A stretch of DNA of 64,000 nucleotides from Pectobacterium carotovorum (GTDB taxonomy: Bacteria > Pseudomonadota > Gammaproteobacteria > Enterobacterales > Enterobacteriaceae): positions 2,418,001 through 2,482,000 of the forward strand of contig NZ_JAXAFK010000001.1 of the NCBI RefSeq assembly GCF_033898505.1, written 5' to 3'. Both the position numbers and the translations under genes were made by a program. Below the pieces are notes generated by a model. It searched no databases, was not told the origin of the DNA, and saw only the letters and a list, made by a program, of their open reading frames with translations. Below, one piece after another: positions 7,872 through 17,102 of the stretch. Numbering within the stretch: position 1 is the first letter of the stretch; every line of letters starts with the position of its first letter.

Positions 7872-9254
7872 TTACTTTAACAATCTGGCCTTACAGCTTT
7901 TTCCTTTGATTTTACCTTTCTGGAGCTGCTGCAACGCGCGTTTAGCGCTGGCTTTACGGATAGCGACATACGCATGCAGCGGAAACATATCAATCTTCCC
8001 GACTTCTGCTGCCGTTAATCCCGCATCGCCGGTTAATGCGCCGAGGATATCGCCGGGACGGATTTTCGCTTTTCTGCCCCCATCAATACACAGCGTCATC
8101 ATCTCAGGTTCCAGCGTAACCTCACCACTGCGATCAAGGCTATCCGCCGATGCCCATTTAATTCGCATACCGAGATAGTCTTCAATCAGATTAGCGCGGT
8201 TCATTTCCTGTGGCGTACACAGGCTGACGGCCAGACCCTGCATACCCGCACGGCCCGTTCTGCCAATACGATGAACGTGGACTTCAGGATCGAAAGCCAG
8301 CTCAAAATTCACGACCAGCTCCAGCTCTTTGATATCGAGACCGCGGGCCGCAACATCGGTTGCCACCAGCACACGACAGCTGCGGTTAGCAAAGCGCACC
8401 AGAACCTGATCGCGATCGCGCTGTTCCAGATCGCCATGCAGCGCCAATACGCTAATTCCCCGCATATCCAGCGCGTCAAACACGCTCTGGCAGTCACGCT
8501 TCGTGTTACAGAACACCACACAAGACGAAGGCTGATGATGAGCCAGAATAGCAATCAACAGCGGCAGACGCTGCTCTTTCGTCGTCTCATAAAAACGTTG
8601 CTCGATAGCCGACTCTTCCACATCGTCTGCAATCTCGAAACGCTGCGGCTGACGCTGAACGCGCGCACTGATCTGTTCGATCTCTTCCGGGTACGTGGCG
8701 GAGAATAGCAGGGTTTGACGATCGGACGGCGTATAGGAAATCACATCATCAATCGCGTCAGTAAAGCCCATGTCCAGCATGCGATCTGCTTCATCCAGCA
8801 CCAGCACTTTCAGGCTATCCAGAGACAGGGACTGCTTGCGTAAATGATCCTGAATACGTCCTGGTGTCCCAACGACAATATGTGGCGCGTGAACCAGCGA
8901 ATCGAGCTGCTGCCCCATCGGCTGACCGCCACATAGCGTAAGAATCTTAATGTTTTGCGCAAAACGAGCCAGACGACGCAGCTCTTTGCTGACCTGATCG
9001 GCCAGTTCACGCGTCGGGCAAAGCACCAGCGCCTGCGTGGTAAAGTCGCTCACGACAATGCGATCCAACAGCCCGATGCCAAATGCCGCCGTTTTGCCGC
9101 TACCGGTTTTCGCCTTGGCACGCACGTCTGCACCGCTCAGAACAGCTGGCAGCGTTGCCGCCTGAACGGGCGTCATTTCGGTATAGCCCAGTTCATTAAG
9201 ATTGGATAACTGCTCTGCTGGCAGCGCGAGGGAAGAAAAAGAGGTTGTACTCAC
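7872..9254 (-). CDS. dbpA: ATP-dependent RNA helicase DbpA
   Basis: DbpA is a DEAD-box helicase that acts on helix 92 of 23S rRNA during assembly of the 50S ribosomal subunit. Visible motifs are the Q motif (G-Y-T-E-M-T-P-V-Q), Walker A (A-K-T-G-S-G-K-T), P-T-R-E-L-A-D-Q, D-E-A-D, S-A-T and H-R-I-G-R-T-G-R. The C-terminal domain with K-I-R-P-G-D-I-L-G-A-L is the DbpA-specific RNA-binding domain. The frame is open to 9326, but the GTG at 9254 gives 460 residues, close to the E. coli protein, and starts at the conserved region. Confidence 0.95.
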   Translation of the reverse strand: MSTTSFSSLALPAEQLSNLNELGYTEMTPVQAATLPAVLSGADVRAKAKTGSGKTAAFGIGLLDRIVVSDFTTQALVLCPTRELADQVSKELRRLARFAQNIKILTLCGGQPMGQQLDSLVHAPHIVVGTPGRIQDHLRKQSLSLDSLKVLVLDEADRMLDMGFTDAIDDVISYTPSDRQTLLFSATYPEEIEQISARVQRQPQRFEIADDVEESAIEQRFYETTKEQRLPLLIAILAHHQPSSCVVFCNTKRDCQSVFDALDMRGISVLALHGDLEQRDRDQVLVRFANRSCRVLVATDVAARGLDIKELELVVNFELAFDPEVHVHRIGRTGRAGMQGLAVSLCTPQEMNRANLIEDYLGMRIKWASADSLDRSGEVTLEPEMMTLCIDGGRKAKIRPGDILGALTGDAGLTAAEVGKIDMFPLHAYVAIRKASAKRALQQLQKGKIKGKSCKARLLK

Positions 9255-9374
9255 AGTGATTACTCTACCAAGGACGAGATAACGAAAGGTGGCGCCGAGC
9301 CAAAGAGCGACGCAGATATGCCGCAATCATAGCAGAGTTCGTCATCGTTGACCGATTTACCTCTCGTTCCACGG

Positions 9375-10109
9375 CTAAAACAGCGAAGCGAATCCTTTGT
9401 TTACCAAGAAACTCTGCCCTTCCGGAGATAAAAGATAGTTCGCCAGCAGCCGCGCCTCACGCCGGGCTGGCTTCATAATGCCCAGCATGTATTCGGCATC
9501 AATACGATACGGATCCGGCAGATGAACCACGTGTAGGTCAGGTTGATTGAGCAGTAACGGTAGATAGCTGGCATAGCTAATGTGCATATCGCTCTGCCCG
9601 CTCCGAATCAGGTAGCTTCCCGCCGTCATGCCAGCCGGAATCGCATGATCGAGCCCCCCGCCCACCAGCGGTTTCGCTTTGTCGCGCAGTTGACTCCCCC
9701 AGCCACAATGCAAACGCTCGATGCGATCAAAGAGTTCAAACGCATAATCCCCACCGGGATCGCTGCCGGGCGTTGAGGTTGAAAGCACAAAACGCGGATC
9801 AAGGAGCGCCATCAGCCAGGATTGCGAGATGAGTTCAGGCACGTTACGCATCACAATGCAAAGATGGTTGCGCGTAAACACGGTGGTTTCCTCGACCAGC
9901 CCCAGCGCTTTCAAGCGTAAAGGGTGTGCGCAGTTTGCCGATGCGAAAATATCTACCGCGTCGCCGTGTATTATTTTTTCACTCAGCAGTCCCGCCGGGC
10001 CAAACGTCGGCACAACGTCCACCGCATAGCGTTCGCTAAACGTCGCTAACAGAGGAGTCAATGCAAGGCGCAGGCTGCCAGCCGCATATAAACGAAGGGG
10101 ATCGGTCAT
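9375..10109 (-). CDS. ModA-like substrate-binding-fold protein without signal peptide
   Basis: The 244 residues match the molybdate-binding ModA/WtpA family: L-Y-A-A-G-S-L-R near the N terminus, G-P-A-G-L-L-S-E-K-I, D-I-F-A-S-A-N, and a C-terminal A-N-Y-L-L-S-P-E-G-Q-S-F-L. Unlike ModA it starts straight at the fold and has no export signal. Its ATG overlaps the stop of the ABC ATPase gene by 4 bases (ATGA), so there is no room for a longer N terminus. It is the last gene of the operon. A cytosolic oxyanion sensor or storage role is inference; the coupling to the transporter suggests molybdate or tungstate. Confidence 0.8.
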   Translation of the reverse strand: MTDPLRLYAAGSLRLALTPLLATFSERYAVDVVPTFGPAGLLSEKIIHGDAVDIFASANCAHPLRLKALGLVEETTVFTRNHLCIVMRNVPELISQSWLMALLDPRFVLSTSTPGSDPGGDYAFELFDRIERLHCGWGSQLRDKAKPLVGGGLDHAIPAGMTAGSYLIRSGQSDMHISYASYLPLLLNQPDLHVVHLPDPYRIDAEYMLGIMKPARREARLLANYLLSPEGQSFLVNKGFASLF

Positions 10110-10876
10110 GGTGGCTCCGTCATAGTCAATATCGGTATCAGCGCACGATAAGGCTGCGGCGATATCTCCACGCAGACCTGCCGCATCGGAATGCCGTACA
10201 GGCGCGACAGGTTATCTTCCGTCACGACCTCATCACATCGGCCATAAAGGTAATGCTGATGATCCATCAGAAGCAGCGCCTGCTCCGCAATAGCCAACGC
10301 GTGGGAGGGATCGTGCGTGGTCAGCAAGATGCTCAGGTGCTGCGTTTTAGCCAGATGCTTCAATAGTCGCAGCACCTGCGCCTGATTTTGCACATCAAGC
10401 GCTGCCGTCGGTTCGTCCAGAATCAGCATCTGACATTCCGAGGCTAATGCACGCGCAATGAGTACAAGCTGCCGCTGCCCGCCGGACAACGCGCTAAATT
10501 CACATTCAGCAAGAGACGCGATTCCCAGCATAGTTAGCGCGTTCCGGGCAACGGTGATGTCATGCGCGGAAGGCATGGCAAACAGCCGTATATGCGCTGC
10601 TCGCCCCATCAGCACCATATCCAGAACGCTATAAGAAAACGGCGGCGTAAATATCTGCGGCACAAAGCCAATGTGCCCCTTGCGCTGGATCGTCCCGGAA
10701 AGCGGCGATAAGTGTCCCATCAGCGTATTCAGCAGCGTCGTTTTTCCTCTGCCGTTCGCGCCCAGAATCGCCGTAATCTCCCCTTCCCGACAGCACAAAT
10801 TCAGCGGTGCAAAAAAGCCCTGCCCCTGGCGGTAGCCATACACCAACCTTTCTGTCGATAACCTGATAGCAGGCAT
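10106..10876 (-). CDS. ABC transporter ATPase, FecE/BtuD/MolC type
   Basis: This is the nucleotide-binding subunit of a type II importer. It shows Walker A G-A-N-G-R-G-K-T-T (the usual S/C after GxN is R here), the signature L-S-G-G-Q-R-Q-L-V, Walker B L-I-L-D-E-P-T-A-A-L-D and a switch histidine (T-T-H-D). The frame is open to 10939, but the ATG at 10876 has GAGAGGA upstream and starts one base after the permease stop. It sits between the permease gene and the ModA-like gene. Confidence 0.9.
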   Translation of the reverse strand: MPAIRLSTERLVYGYRQGQGFFAPLNLCCREGEITAILGANGRGKTTLLNTLMGHLSPLSGTIQRKGHIGFVPQIFTPPFSYSVLDMVLMGRAAHIRLFAMPSAHDITVARNALTMLGIASLAECEFSALSGGQRQLVLIARALASECQMLILDEPTAALDVQNQAQVLRLLKHLAKTQHLSILLTTHDPSHALAIAEQALLLMDHQHYLYGRCDEVVTEDNLSRLYGIPMRQVCVEISPQPYRALIPILTMTEPP

Positions 10877-10877
10877 G

Positions 10878-11915
10878 TTAGCGTCCTCTCTCCTGCCGCT
10901 GCGTTTTATATAACAGCACGGCAAAAAGTGGCGCACCAAGTAGCGCCGTCAGAATGCCCAGCGGAATCTCGGCTTCACTGAGCGTGCGCGCCAGATCGTC
11001 CACCAGCACCATAAAGCCGCCACCCAGCCACAGCGACACGGGTAGCAGGCGACGATGATCGGCCCCCACCAACCTACGTGCGACATGGGGAATCACTAGG
11101 CCAATCCAGCCAATACTGCCGCTGACCGCCACCTGAGCGGCGACTATCGCGGCACACAAGCTCAAAATCAGCCAGCGCAAGGGCTGCACGGCGATGCCCA
11201 ACGCCCGCGCATCCTGTTCGCCCATCGACAATACGTTGATGTGCCAACGCAGTCGCAGCAATAGGCCGCCCGCGAGACCTAGCGGCACCGCCGTTGCGAC
11301 CAGCGAATTCCAGTGTGCGGTGGCAAAACTGCCCAGCAGCCAGAAAACGATGCTTGGCAGCTTCTCTTCGGTATCCGCCAGATATTGCATCAGGCTGACC
11401 AGCGCGCCGAAAAAGCCGCTGAGGATGACGCCGGCCAGAATCAGGATCAGTACGTTCTGCTTGCCGAATGCAGCGGCCATCATGAAAATCAGCAAGAGCG
11501 CCAGCATGCCAAACGTGAATGCAGACAGCAGCAAAAGCAGCGGCGTCCAGCTTAATAGAATCGCCAGCGTGCCCCCGAAGGCCGCGCCGGCGGACACACC
11601 GATAATATGCGGATCGACCAGCGGGTTACGGAAAACGCCTTGCAGCGTGGCCCCGCTCAGCGCCAGCGCCGCGCCCGCACACCAGGCTAATAGCACGCGA
11701 GGTAGGCGTACGCTCCACACCACTTGCCGTTCGATATCCCCAAGCAGCGGTTTTTTTCCGAACAACAGATCGTTGCCAGACAGCGGTTCGACAAGAATCT
11801 GGACGATGCGCCACGGGGATAAGCTAAAACGCCCTATCCCCAGTGAGCACACGGCAATCAACAGCGTGGACACCACCACCGTCAGCAGCGTGATCCGGTA
11901 GGTGCGATAACTCAT
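10878..11915 (-). CDS. ABC transporter permease, FecCD/BtuC/MolB type
   Basis: The 345-residue protein has about ten membrane helices and the FecCD motifs L-P-R-V-L-L-A-W-C-A-G-A-A-L-A, L-Q-G-V-F-R-N-P-L-V-D-P-H-I-I-G-V and G-L-V-I-P-H-V-A-R. It would form a homodimeric channel with the adjacent ATPase. Its ATG overlaps the stop of the binding-protein gene by 4 bases. Such permeases serve iron chelates, B12 or molybdate; the operon context here favours molybdate or tungstate. Confidence 0.92.
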   Translation of the reverse strand: MSYRTYRITLLTVVVSTLLIAVCSLGIGRFSLSPWRIVQILVEPLSGNDLLFGKKPLLGDIERQVVWSVRLPRVLLAWCAGAALALSGATLQGVFRNPLVDPHIIGVSAGAAFGGTLAILLSWTPLLLLLSAFTFGMLALLLIFMMAAAFGKQNVLILILAGVILSGFFGALVSLMQYLADTEEKLPSIVFWLLGSFATAHWNSLVATAVPLGLAGGLLLRLRWHINVLSMGEQDARALGIAVQPLRWLILSLCAAIVAAQVAVSGSIGWIGLVIPHVARRLVGADHRRLLPVSLWLGGGFMVLVDDLARTLSEAEIPLGILTALLGAPLFAVLLYKTQRQERGR

Positions 11916-12976
11916 TGCGCTGCGGAGTCTTCCTCACGGTAGTCCATACGATAAAAGCGTTGGTAATACTCATCGGCGGCTTTTTGCATATCGATATTGG
12001 CAAAGCGTTCAGGGTACAGCTTTTTCGCCATCCACAGTTCGCCAATCGCCAATGCTTCTGGCATCGGATAACCCCAGGCTTTGGCATATTCCGGCATCAG
12101 ATACACACGATGCTGTTTCACTGCATCAATTGCCTGCCAGGCCGGATCGTTGACGATCTGCTTCACGACATCCGGGTAGCGGTCTTGTACGAAAATCACC
12201 TGCGGATTCCAGCTCAGTACATTTTCAATCGACACCTGTTTGAAGCCTTTTATCGATGCGGCCGCGACATTCAGCGCTCCCGCATGCGACATCATCAGGC
12301 CGGTATATTTCCCGGAGCCGTAGGTTGTCAGGTCTGGGTTAGCCATATACACGCGGATTCGCTTCTCTTCTGGAATAGACGCTAAACGCGCGCTCACGTT
12401 TTGCCGCTGTGTAAACGTATAGTCGATCAGCGCCTCTGCCTGTTTCTGGCGCTCAACCACGTCACCAATCAGCCGAATCCCTGCTTTGAGCCCTTCGTTA
12501 TACGCCGTGTTTTCGTCGCTCATCGTAGGATTGATTTTGTCGGCTTCTCCCGGCTGATCCTGACGCAGCGAAATCGCCACGACTGGAATTCCCGTCCGCT
12601 CAATCTGCGCAATCATTTCCGGCGGTGCATAGTTAGCGACAAAAACCACCTGCGGTGACAGTTTCAGCAGGCTTTCAATATTGACCTGAGTGAGATCGCC
12701 AGGCATTGGCAAATCCGCCAGACGTGGAGCCAGCCGCAAGTAATGCTCACCCAGCTGTTTCTTCCAACTGGAAAGCACACCGACCACGCTCTCTTGCGCA
12801 TCCAGTTGCACCAGCAGGTTTAAGGTTTGATGCTGCAACACCACCACGCGATTAACATGGTCGGGAATCGTCACATTACGCCCGAGCTGATCGGTCACCT
12901 GACGCGCCGCCCAGGCGTTGGAAAACACCAAAAACAGCCCGGTAAACCACAGCGTGTAGCCAAATTTCTTTATCAT
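11912..12976 (-). CDS. Periplasmic substrate-binding protein, MolA/BtuF-type
   Basis: The start at 12976 follows an AGGA 7 bases upstream and begins a signal peptide (MIKKFGYTLWFTGLFLVFSNAWA, then ARQV); the frame runs to 13027 without benefit. The mature part has the two-lobe fold of the helical-backbone binding proteins: V-T-D-Q-L-G-R-N-V-T-I-P-D-H-V-N-R-V, later V-N-I-E-S-L-L-K-L-S-P-Q-V-V and a closing lobe with V-L-S-W-N-P-Q-V-I-F-V. It is the first gene of a four-gene operon downstream of a predicted ModE box, so the ligand is probably molybdate or tungstate and not a siderophore. Confidence 0.88.
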   Translation of the reverse strand: MIKKFGYTLWFTGLFLVFSNAWAARQVTDQLGRNVTIPDHVNRVVVLQHQTLNLLVQLDAQESVVGVLSSWKKQLGEHYLRLAPRLADLPMPGDLTQVNIESLLKLSPQVVFVANYAPPEMIAQIERTGIPVVAISLRQDQPGEADKINPTMSDENTAYNEGLKAGIRLIGDVVERQKQAEALIDYTFTQRQNVSARLASIPEEKRIRVYMANPDLTTYGSGKYTGLMMSHAGALNVAAASIKGFKQVSIENVLSWNPQVIFVQDRYPDVVKQIVNDPAWQAIDAVKQHRVYLMPEYAKAWGYPMPEALAIGELWMAKKLYPERFANIDMQKAADEYYQRFYRMDYREEDSAAQ

Positions 12977-12992
12977 GTTGGTATCCTGATTT

Positions 12993-13018
12993 TCGCTATA
13001 TATAAAATGATACAGCGA
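12993..13018. promoter_or_regulatory. Predicted ModE operator
   Basis: CGCTATAT (12994-13001), 8 bases, then ATACAGCG (13010-13017) form an inverted repeat, flanked by T and A. The E. coli modA operator, as I recall it, is CGTTATAT-N8-ACATAACG, with the same half-site length and spacing. The site lies 17 bases upstream of the binding-protein ATG, where bound ModE would repress the operon when molybdate is plentiful. Confidence 0.75.
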
Positions 13019-13298
13019 TAGGGGCAAAGAAAATACTGATCTCGCTCATAATAATATTTGGATACCAATTTGGGGGTAGATCAACCCGGCCTGGGTTTTC
13101 TGCTTGCGTTTTCTGCTAAATAATCAGCGGCGATTTATTCTTCAAAATATTAGTCAGATAAACTGAATTATTACGTTAAAAAAATGATATTTATTCTCAC
13201 TATTAATCGCGTAGAGTGCTTCTATTACTGATCTATAGAACCTTGCTGTGCAGGACGAATATGCTAAATATTTGCCTGAATATAAGGATAAATACCCT

Positions 13299-14324
13299 AT
13301 GAAGAAGATTGGCTTTTTATCATTCGGCCACTGGGCACCGTCGCCGCAGTCTGGTACACGTTCCGCGGCTGATGCACTACTGCAATCTATCGACCTCGCC
13401 GTCGCCGCTGAAGAGTTAGGTGCTGACGGCGCTTATTTCAGAGTGCACCACTTTGCCCGCCAGTTGGGTTCGCCTTTCCCGCTGCTGTCTGCGATTGGGG
13501 CGAAAACCAAAAGCATAGAGATTGGCACCGGCGTCATCGACATGCGCTACGAAAACCCGCTGTACATGGCTGAAAACGCCAGCGCCGCCGATTTGATCTC
13601 TGGCGGGCGTTTGCAGCTCGGCATCAGCCGTGGCTCGCCTGAACAGGTGATCGATGGCTGGCGTTACTTTGGCTACCAGCCTACAGAAGGGGAATCGGAA
13701 GCGGACATGGCACGGCGTCACACCGAAGTCTTGCTGGATGTACTGCGTGGCGAAGGGGTTGCAAAACCGAACCCGCAGCCAATGTTCCCGAATCCACCAG
13801 GCCTTTTGCGTCTGGAGCCCTATTCTGATGGGTTACGTGAACGCATCTGGTGGGGAGCGGGCTCGAATGCCACGGCAGTATGGGCAGCGAAACTGGGCAT
13901 GAACCTGCAAAGCTCCACGCTAAAAGACGATGAAACGGGCGAACCTTTTCATATCCAACAGGCACAGCAAATTCGCGCCTATCGGGCCGCCTGGGCTGAA
14001 GCGGGGCATACACGTACGCCACGCGTCTCCGTCAGCCGCAGTATTTTTGCCCTGATGGATCATCGCGATCGCGCCTATTTTGGCGGGAGCAGTAACGATA
14101 GCGACAAAGTGGGTTTTCTGGATGAAAAAACGCGCGCGATTTTCGGACGTAGCTATGCCGCCGAGCCGGAAGCACTCATCCAGCAGTTAAAACAGGATGA
14201 AGCGATTGCCGAAGCGGATACGCTCTTGCTCACGGTGCCGAATCAACTGGGCGTGGATTACAATGCGCATGTTATTGAAGCGATCCTGAAACATATCGCA
14301 CCGGCGATGGGGTGGAGAGCGTAA
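13299..14324 (+). CDS. LLM-class flavin-dependent oxidoreductase (luciferase-like)
   Basis: The start at 13299 has AAGGA upstream; an in-frame GTG at 13248 is less likely. The 341-residue protein begins with K-K-I-G-F-L-S-F-G-H-W and has E-E-L-G-A-D-G-A-Y-F-R-V-H-H-F, I-E-I-G-T-G-V-I and G-R-L-Q-L-G-I-S-R-G, matching the TIM-barrel bacterial luciferase-like monooxygenases that use FMNH2. The substrate is unknown. It is divergent from the transporter operon, and a rho-independent terminator follows 67 bases after the stop. Confidence 0.88.
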   Translation: MKKIGFLSFGHWAPSPQSGTRSAADALLQSIDLAVAAEELGADGAYFRVHHFARQLGSPFPLLSAIGAKTKSIEIGTGVIDMRYENPLYMAENASAADLISGGRLQLGISRGSPEQVIDGWRYFGYQPTEGESEADMARRHTEVLLDVLRGEGVAKPNPQPMFPNPPGLLRLEPYSDGLRERIWWGAGSNATAVWAAKLGMNLQSSTLKDDETGEPFHIQQAQQIRAYRAAWAEAGHTRTPRVSVSRSIFALMDHRDRAYFGGSSNDSDKVGFLDEKTRAIFGRSYAAEPEALIQQLKQDEAIAEADTLLLTVPNQLGVDYNAHVIEAILKHIAPAMGWRA

Positions 14325-14390
14325 GCCTGTAATCTAACGCATTAAAGCCTGCCCAACAGGCTCCAAATTAAAGATAACATCATTAAAAAT

Positions 14391-14436
14391 CGGGGGAATT
14401 GAGGGGTTATTTTCACGCCTATTCCCCCGTTTTTTT
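14391..14436 (+). terminator. Rho-independent terminator after the flavin oxidoreductase
   Basis: CGGGGGAAT (14391-14399) pairs with ATTCCCCCG (14421-14429) across a 21-base loop, and seven T residues follow (14430-14436). Confidence 0.8.
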
Positions 14437-14815
14437 CAGCCTCTGAAACGGCTCAACGCTTTTTAATGCTATTTTGAAAATATAGTTTCTGGACCTCTTG
14501 AATTCCCCCCCTCACTCGGCGTAGATTTAGCGCCGATCCCGTCATAACTGGTGTGACTCTGGTGATGACAACGGGAAAGATTACCCTTCGGTGACATCAC
14601 CGGCAGCGTAATTATTTCCTTCCATAATAAAACGCACAATCGGGATCGTTGCTGGCGTGGTTTCTGCTGGAGAATAAATCGGTGAAGTATTTTTTTATGG
14701 GTATCTCATTCTGTTTAGTCGTTTGGGTGAGTACCTTTATGCTGATGGTAGAATAACCTGTCATTTGCCCGGCAAAGATTTATTCATTGAAGGGCACACA
14801 CAGATAAAGATAAAA
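14437..14815. other. Gap between flavin oxidoreductase terminator and out terminator
   Basis: I see no convincing gene here. GGTGATG near 14561 and CATCACC near 14602 form a long imperfect hairpin. A + strand frame of 122 codons runs from 14723 into outO, but it crosses the out terminator and looks non-coding. Confidence 0.5.
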
Positions 14816-14816
14816 A

Positions 14817-14850
14817 AGGCTGATGGTATTTATACCCTCAGCCTATTTTT
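14817..14850. terminator. Strong bidirectional terminator at the end of the out operon
   Basis: AGGCTGA (14817-14823) pairs with TCAGCCT (14838-14844), and inner GGTAT/ATACC pairs extend the stem. Runs of A on the left and T on the right give U-tracts on both strands. On the minus strand it follows outO by 67 bases. Confidence 0.85.
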
Positions 14851-14917
14851 ATGCCTGCCGATCTATGTCCAACCGACGATTGTTCAGCCGATGATTCGGC
14901 ATTGCCTTTGTTATTCT

Positions 14918-15763
14918 CTACAGATTCAATCCGTTCATTACTATGCCGAACACGCCGCCTATTGCCAGCCAGGGGCCAAAGGCCAGCGGTTTAGCCGTAT
15001 CCTCTTTACGCAACCCGCGCCAAATAAGCGTCACGATCAGCCCGCTCAGCGCCGCCACCAAAACCAGATTCGGCAATGCCTGCCAGCCTAGCCAGGCTCC
15101 CAGCGCGGCCAGTAACTTAAAATCACCGTACCCCAGCGCCTCTTTACCAGTGGCGTATTTAAATACCCAATAAAGTAGCCACAGGGACAAATAGCCAGCC
15201 ATCGCGCCTACCACGGCATCACGTAATGGGACAAACGTTTCCGACAGATTAAACAGCAATCCCATCCACAGCAGCGACAGCGTAAGCACATCCGGCAGCA
15301 GCAGCGTTTTTATATCAATAACGGTCAGCACCACCAGAAAGGACAGCAGGATTAACGCCGCACACAGCGCCATACCGGGCAGCCACAGCAACCCCGCAGC
15401 CAGAAAAACCAGCATGGTGATGACTTCCACCAGCGGATACTGCACAGACACAGGCTGATGACAACAGCGGGAACGGCCGCGCAGCCACAGCCAACTGAAT
15501 AACGGGATGTTATCCTTCACCGCAATAGTCTGCTGGCAGTGCGGACAAGACGAAGGTGGGCACCACAGGTTGTAGCGCGTAGCCTGCCCGGAATCGGTCA
15601 TGCCCGTTTGCAGATCGATGTCCTGCCGCCAGCGCCGTTCCAACATGATCGGCAAGCGATAAATCACGACGTTCAGAAAGCTGCCAACAATCAATCCCAA
15701 TACGCCCAGCGCACCATACCACCATGCCGGAAACACCTGCGCGAATTCCCTTAAATCGTCCAC
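14918..15763 (-). CDS. outO: Prepilin peptidase/N-methyltransferase of the Out system
   Basis: OutO (GspO/PilD family) cuts the leader of the pseudopilins OutG-K at G^F in the inner membrane and methylates the new N terminus. The 281-residue protein has the cytoplasmic tetracysteine site (C-P-H-C-Q, then R-C-C-H-Q), catalytic aspartates in V-I-D-I-K-T and G-Y-G-D-F-K, and several membrane helices. It starts with GTG at 15763 behind AGGG. It is the last gene of the leftward out run, separated from outN by 108 bases. Confidence 0.96.
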   Translation of the reverse strand: MDDLREFAQVFPAWWYGALGVLGLIVGSFLNVVIYRLPIMLERRWRQDIDLQTGMTDSGQATRYNLWCPPSSCPHCQQTIAVKDNIPLFSWLWLRGRSRCCHQPVSVQYPLVEVITMLVFLAAGLLWLPGMALCAALILLSFLVVLTVIDIKTLLLPDVLTLSLLWMGLLFNLSETFVPLRDAVVGAMAGYLSLWLLYWVFKYATGKEALGYGDFKLLAALGAWLGWQALPNLVLVAALSGLIVTLIWRGLRKEDTAKPLAFGPWLAIGGVFGIVMNGLNL

Positions 15764-15871
15764 GTTAGTCCCTGATTGTTGATAAAGAAAAGAGATAAGT
15801 TAGCGGTTCATTTTTTGCAGTCGGCTACACCGCGATGGCAACGATCGTTTCTCTTATAACGCTCGTCCCTG

Positions 15872-16618
15872 TTACAACAGGCGCCCCTGAAAACTCAGCG
15901 TTCTGGCACCTTGTTCATCCGCTTTTCCGGTGGTAGCCAGTAATTTTTTCATGGTCGCGGGTAAGTCGTTTCCGCTACTCAGTTGTCCTGTAAAACGGTA
16001 CTCACCTTTCGGGGTGACGCTGCCCTTGCCGGACAATTGCAGATGCGAGGAGGTCTGCCGCAGGTTCGCCTCAAGCGCCCCTTGCTGGCAGCGTAACGTA
16101 GCCTGAGGGGTTGCGAGCACGAGCCCACCCAGCGGGGTTTTCACCCGCGCGCCCGGCCAGACTATATTGGCATCCAGCGACTGGCAGCCAGAACGGTCGA
16201 CCGTCGCTTCTTGCAGATTCAGCTGCACGTTGCCTTCTGCGCCGATTGGCACGACAAAACGCAGATGGCGGAATAAATAGCCCGCTGGCACAGACAGCCG
16301 CCATTGATAAAACTGTGGCTGCTGCCAGCCACGAATGATCCCGTGGCCTTCGATGCCCTCCGGGTTTTGAAACGCAATTTCCAGCGCGGGCATAAAACCC
16401 GAGAAAGTGATGTTCCAGTGCACATCGTCCAACGTTAATGTGCGCCAGCTAAACCGTTGCAGGTTCCCCTGCCATAGCGTTCCGGCGGCTTCTGCGACCA
16501 CCATTCCGGCCGGCAGCGGAACCGCGGTGAGCAAACGGGCAGGCGCATAGCACGCCAGAAACAGCCCATAGGCCAGAACCAAAGCGACACCTGCGCCGAT
16601 GCCGGATTTAAGCTTCAT
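15872..16618 (-). CDS. outN: Type II secretion protein GspN
   Basis: The 248-residue protein has one N-terminal membrane anchor (V-A-L-V-L-A-Y-G-L-F-L-A-C-Y-A) and a periplasmic domain beginning L-L-T-A-V-P-L-P-A-G-M-V-V-A-E-A-A-G-T-L-W-Q-G, the typical GspN start. GspN is accessory in many systems; its role is not fully known. It overlaps outM by 11 bases. Confidence 0.93.
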   Translation of the reverse strand: MKLKSGIGAGVALVLAYGLFLACYAPARLLTAVPLPAGMVVAEAAGTLWQGNLQRFSWRTLTLDDVHWNITFSGFMPALEIAFQNPEGIEGHGIIRGWQQPQFYQWRLSVPAGYLFRHLRFVVPIGAEGNVQLNLQEATVDRSGCQSLDANIVWPGARVKTPLGGLVLATPQATLRCQQGALEANLRQTSSHLQLSGKGSVTPKGEYRFTGQLSSGNDLPATMKKLLATTGKADEQGARTLSFQGRLL

Positions 16619-17102
16619 CCGCCCGTTCCAGCATCAGTCTGGTCACATCCACCACTCCTGGGCTTTGCTCGACGGCATTCACATCCAGCGACAGCACTTT
16701 CACACCATTTTTCTGTTCCAGTTCGCTCAGCCAGCGCAGCAGGCTATTAAAATCGCTCTGGGCCAGCGTCACCGACGCCTGATTGCCCTGCGGCTGCAAG
16801 CGTACGACGGTCAGCCCGTAACGTTTGGTACTTTGCGAAATCAAAATTGGCAGACTAACATCACGCTGACTGTTTTCCCCCTGCGCCCGATTGCCCTGCG
16901 GAATCGATGAAGCCTGTTTCTGCATCCAGTTGACGGTCTGCTGCTCGCGAGAAATCGTGCGCTCCCACTGTTCTTCCCGCAGCTGCCACGGCTGAAAAAT
17001 AGCGTAATACACCAGACAGAGCAGGAGCACCGCCGCACACAAGACCATGAGTTGGCGCTCGCGCTGGCTCATCGCCTGCCAGCGTTGCCGTAATTCATTC
17101 AT
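16608..17102 (-). CDS. outM: Type II secretion inner-membrane protein GspM
   Basis: The 164 residues comprise a short cytoplasmic head (N-E-L-R-Q-R-W-Q-A-M-S-x-R-E-R), one membrane helix and a periplasmic ferredoxin-like domain. OutM partners OutL in the inner-membrane platform together with OutE and OutF. The ATG overlaps the outL stop by 4 bases. Confidence 0.95.
   Translation of the reverse strand: MNELRQRWQAMSQRERQLMVLCAAVLLLCLVYYAIFQPWQLREEQWERTISREQQTVNWMQKQASSIPQGNRAQGENSQRDVSLPILISQSTKRYGLTVVRLQPQGNQASVTLAQSDFNSLLRWLSELEQKNGVKVLSLDVNAVEQSPGVVDVTRLMLERADEA

Noticed and set aside
11194..11901. 235-codon + strand frame
   Set aside because: It lies wholly antisense to the FecCD permease gene and has the composition of a shadow frame in GC-rich coding DNA.
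14723..15091. 122-codon frame on the + strand upstream of and into outO
   Set aside because: It crosses the strong out terminator and runs antisense to outO; it has no family resemblance.
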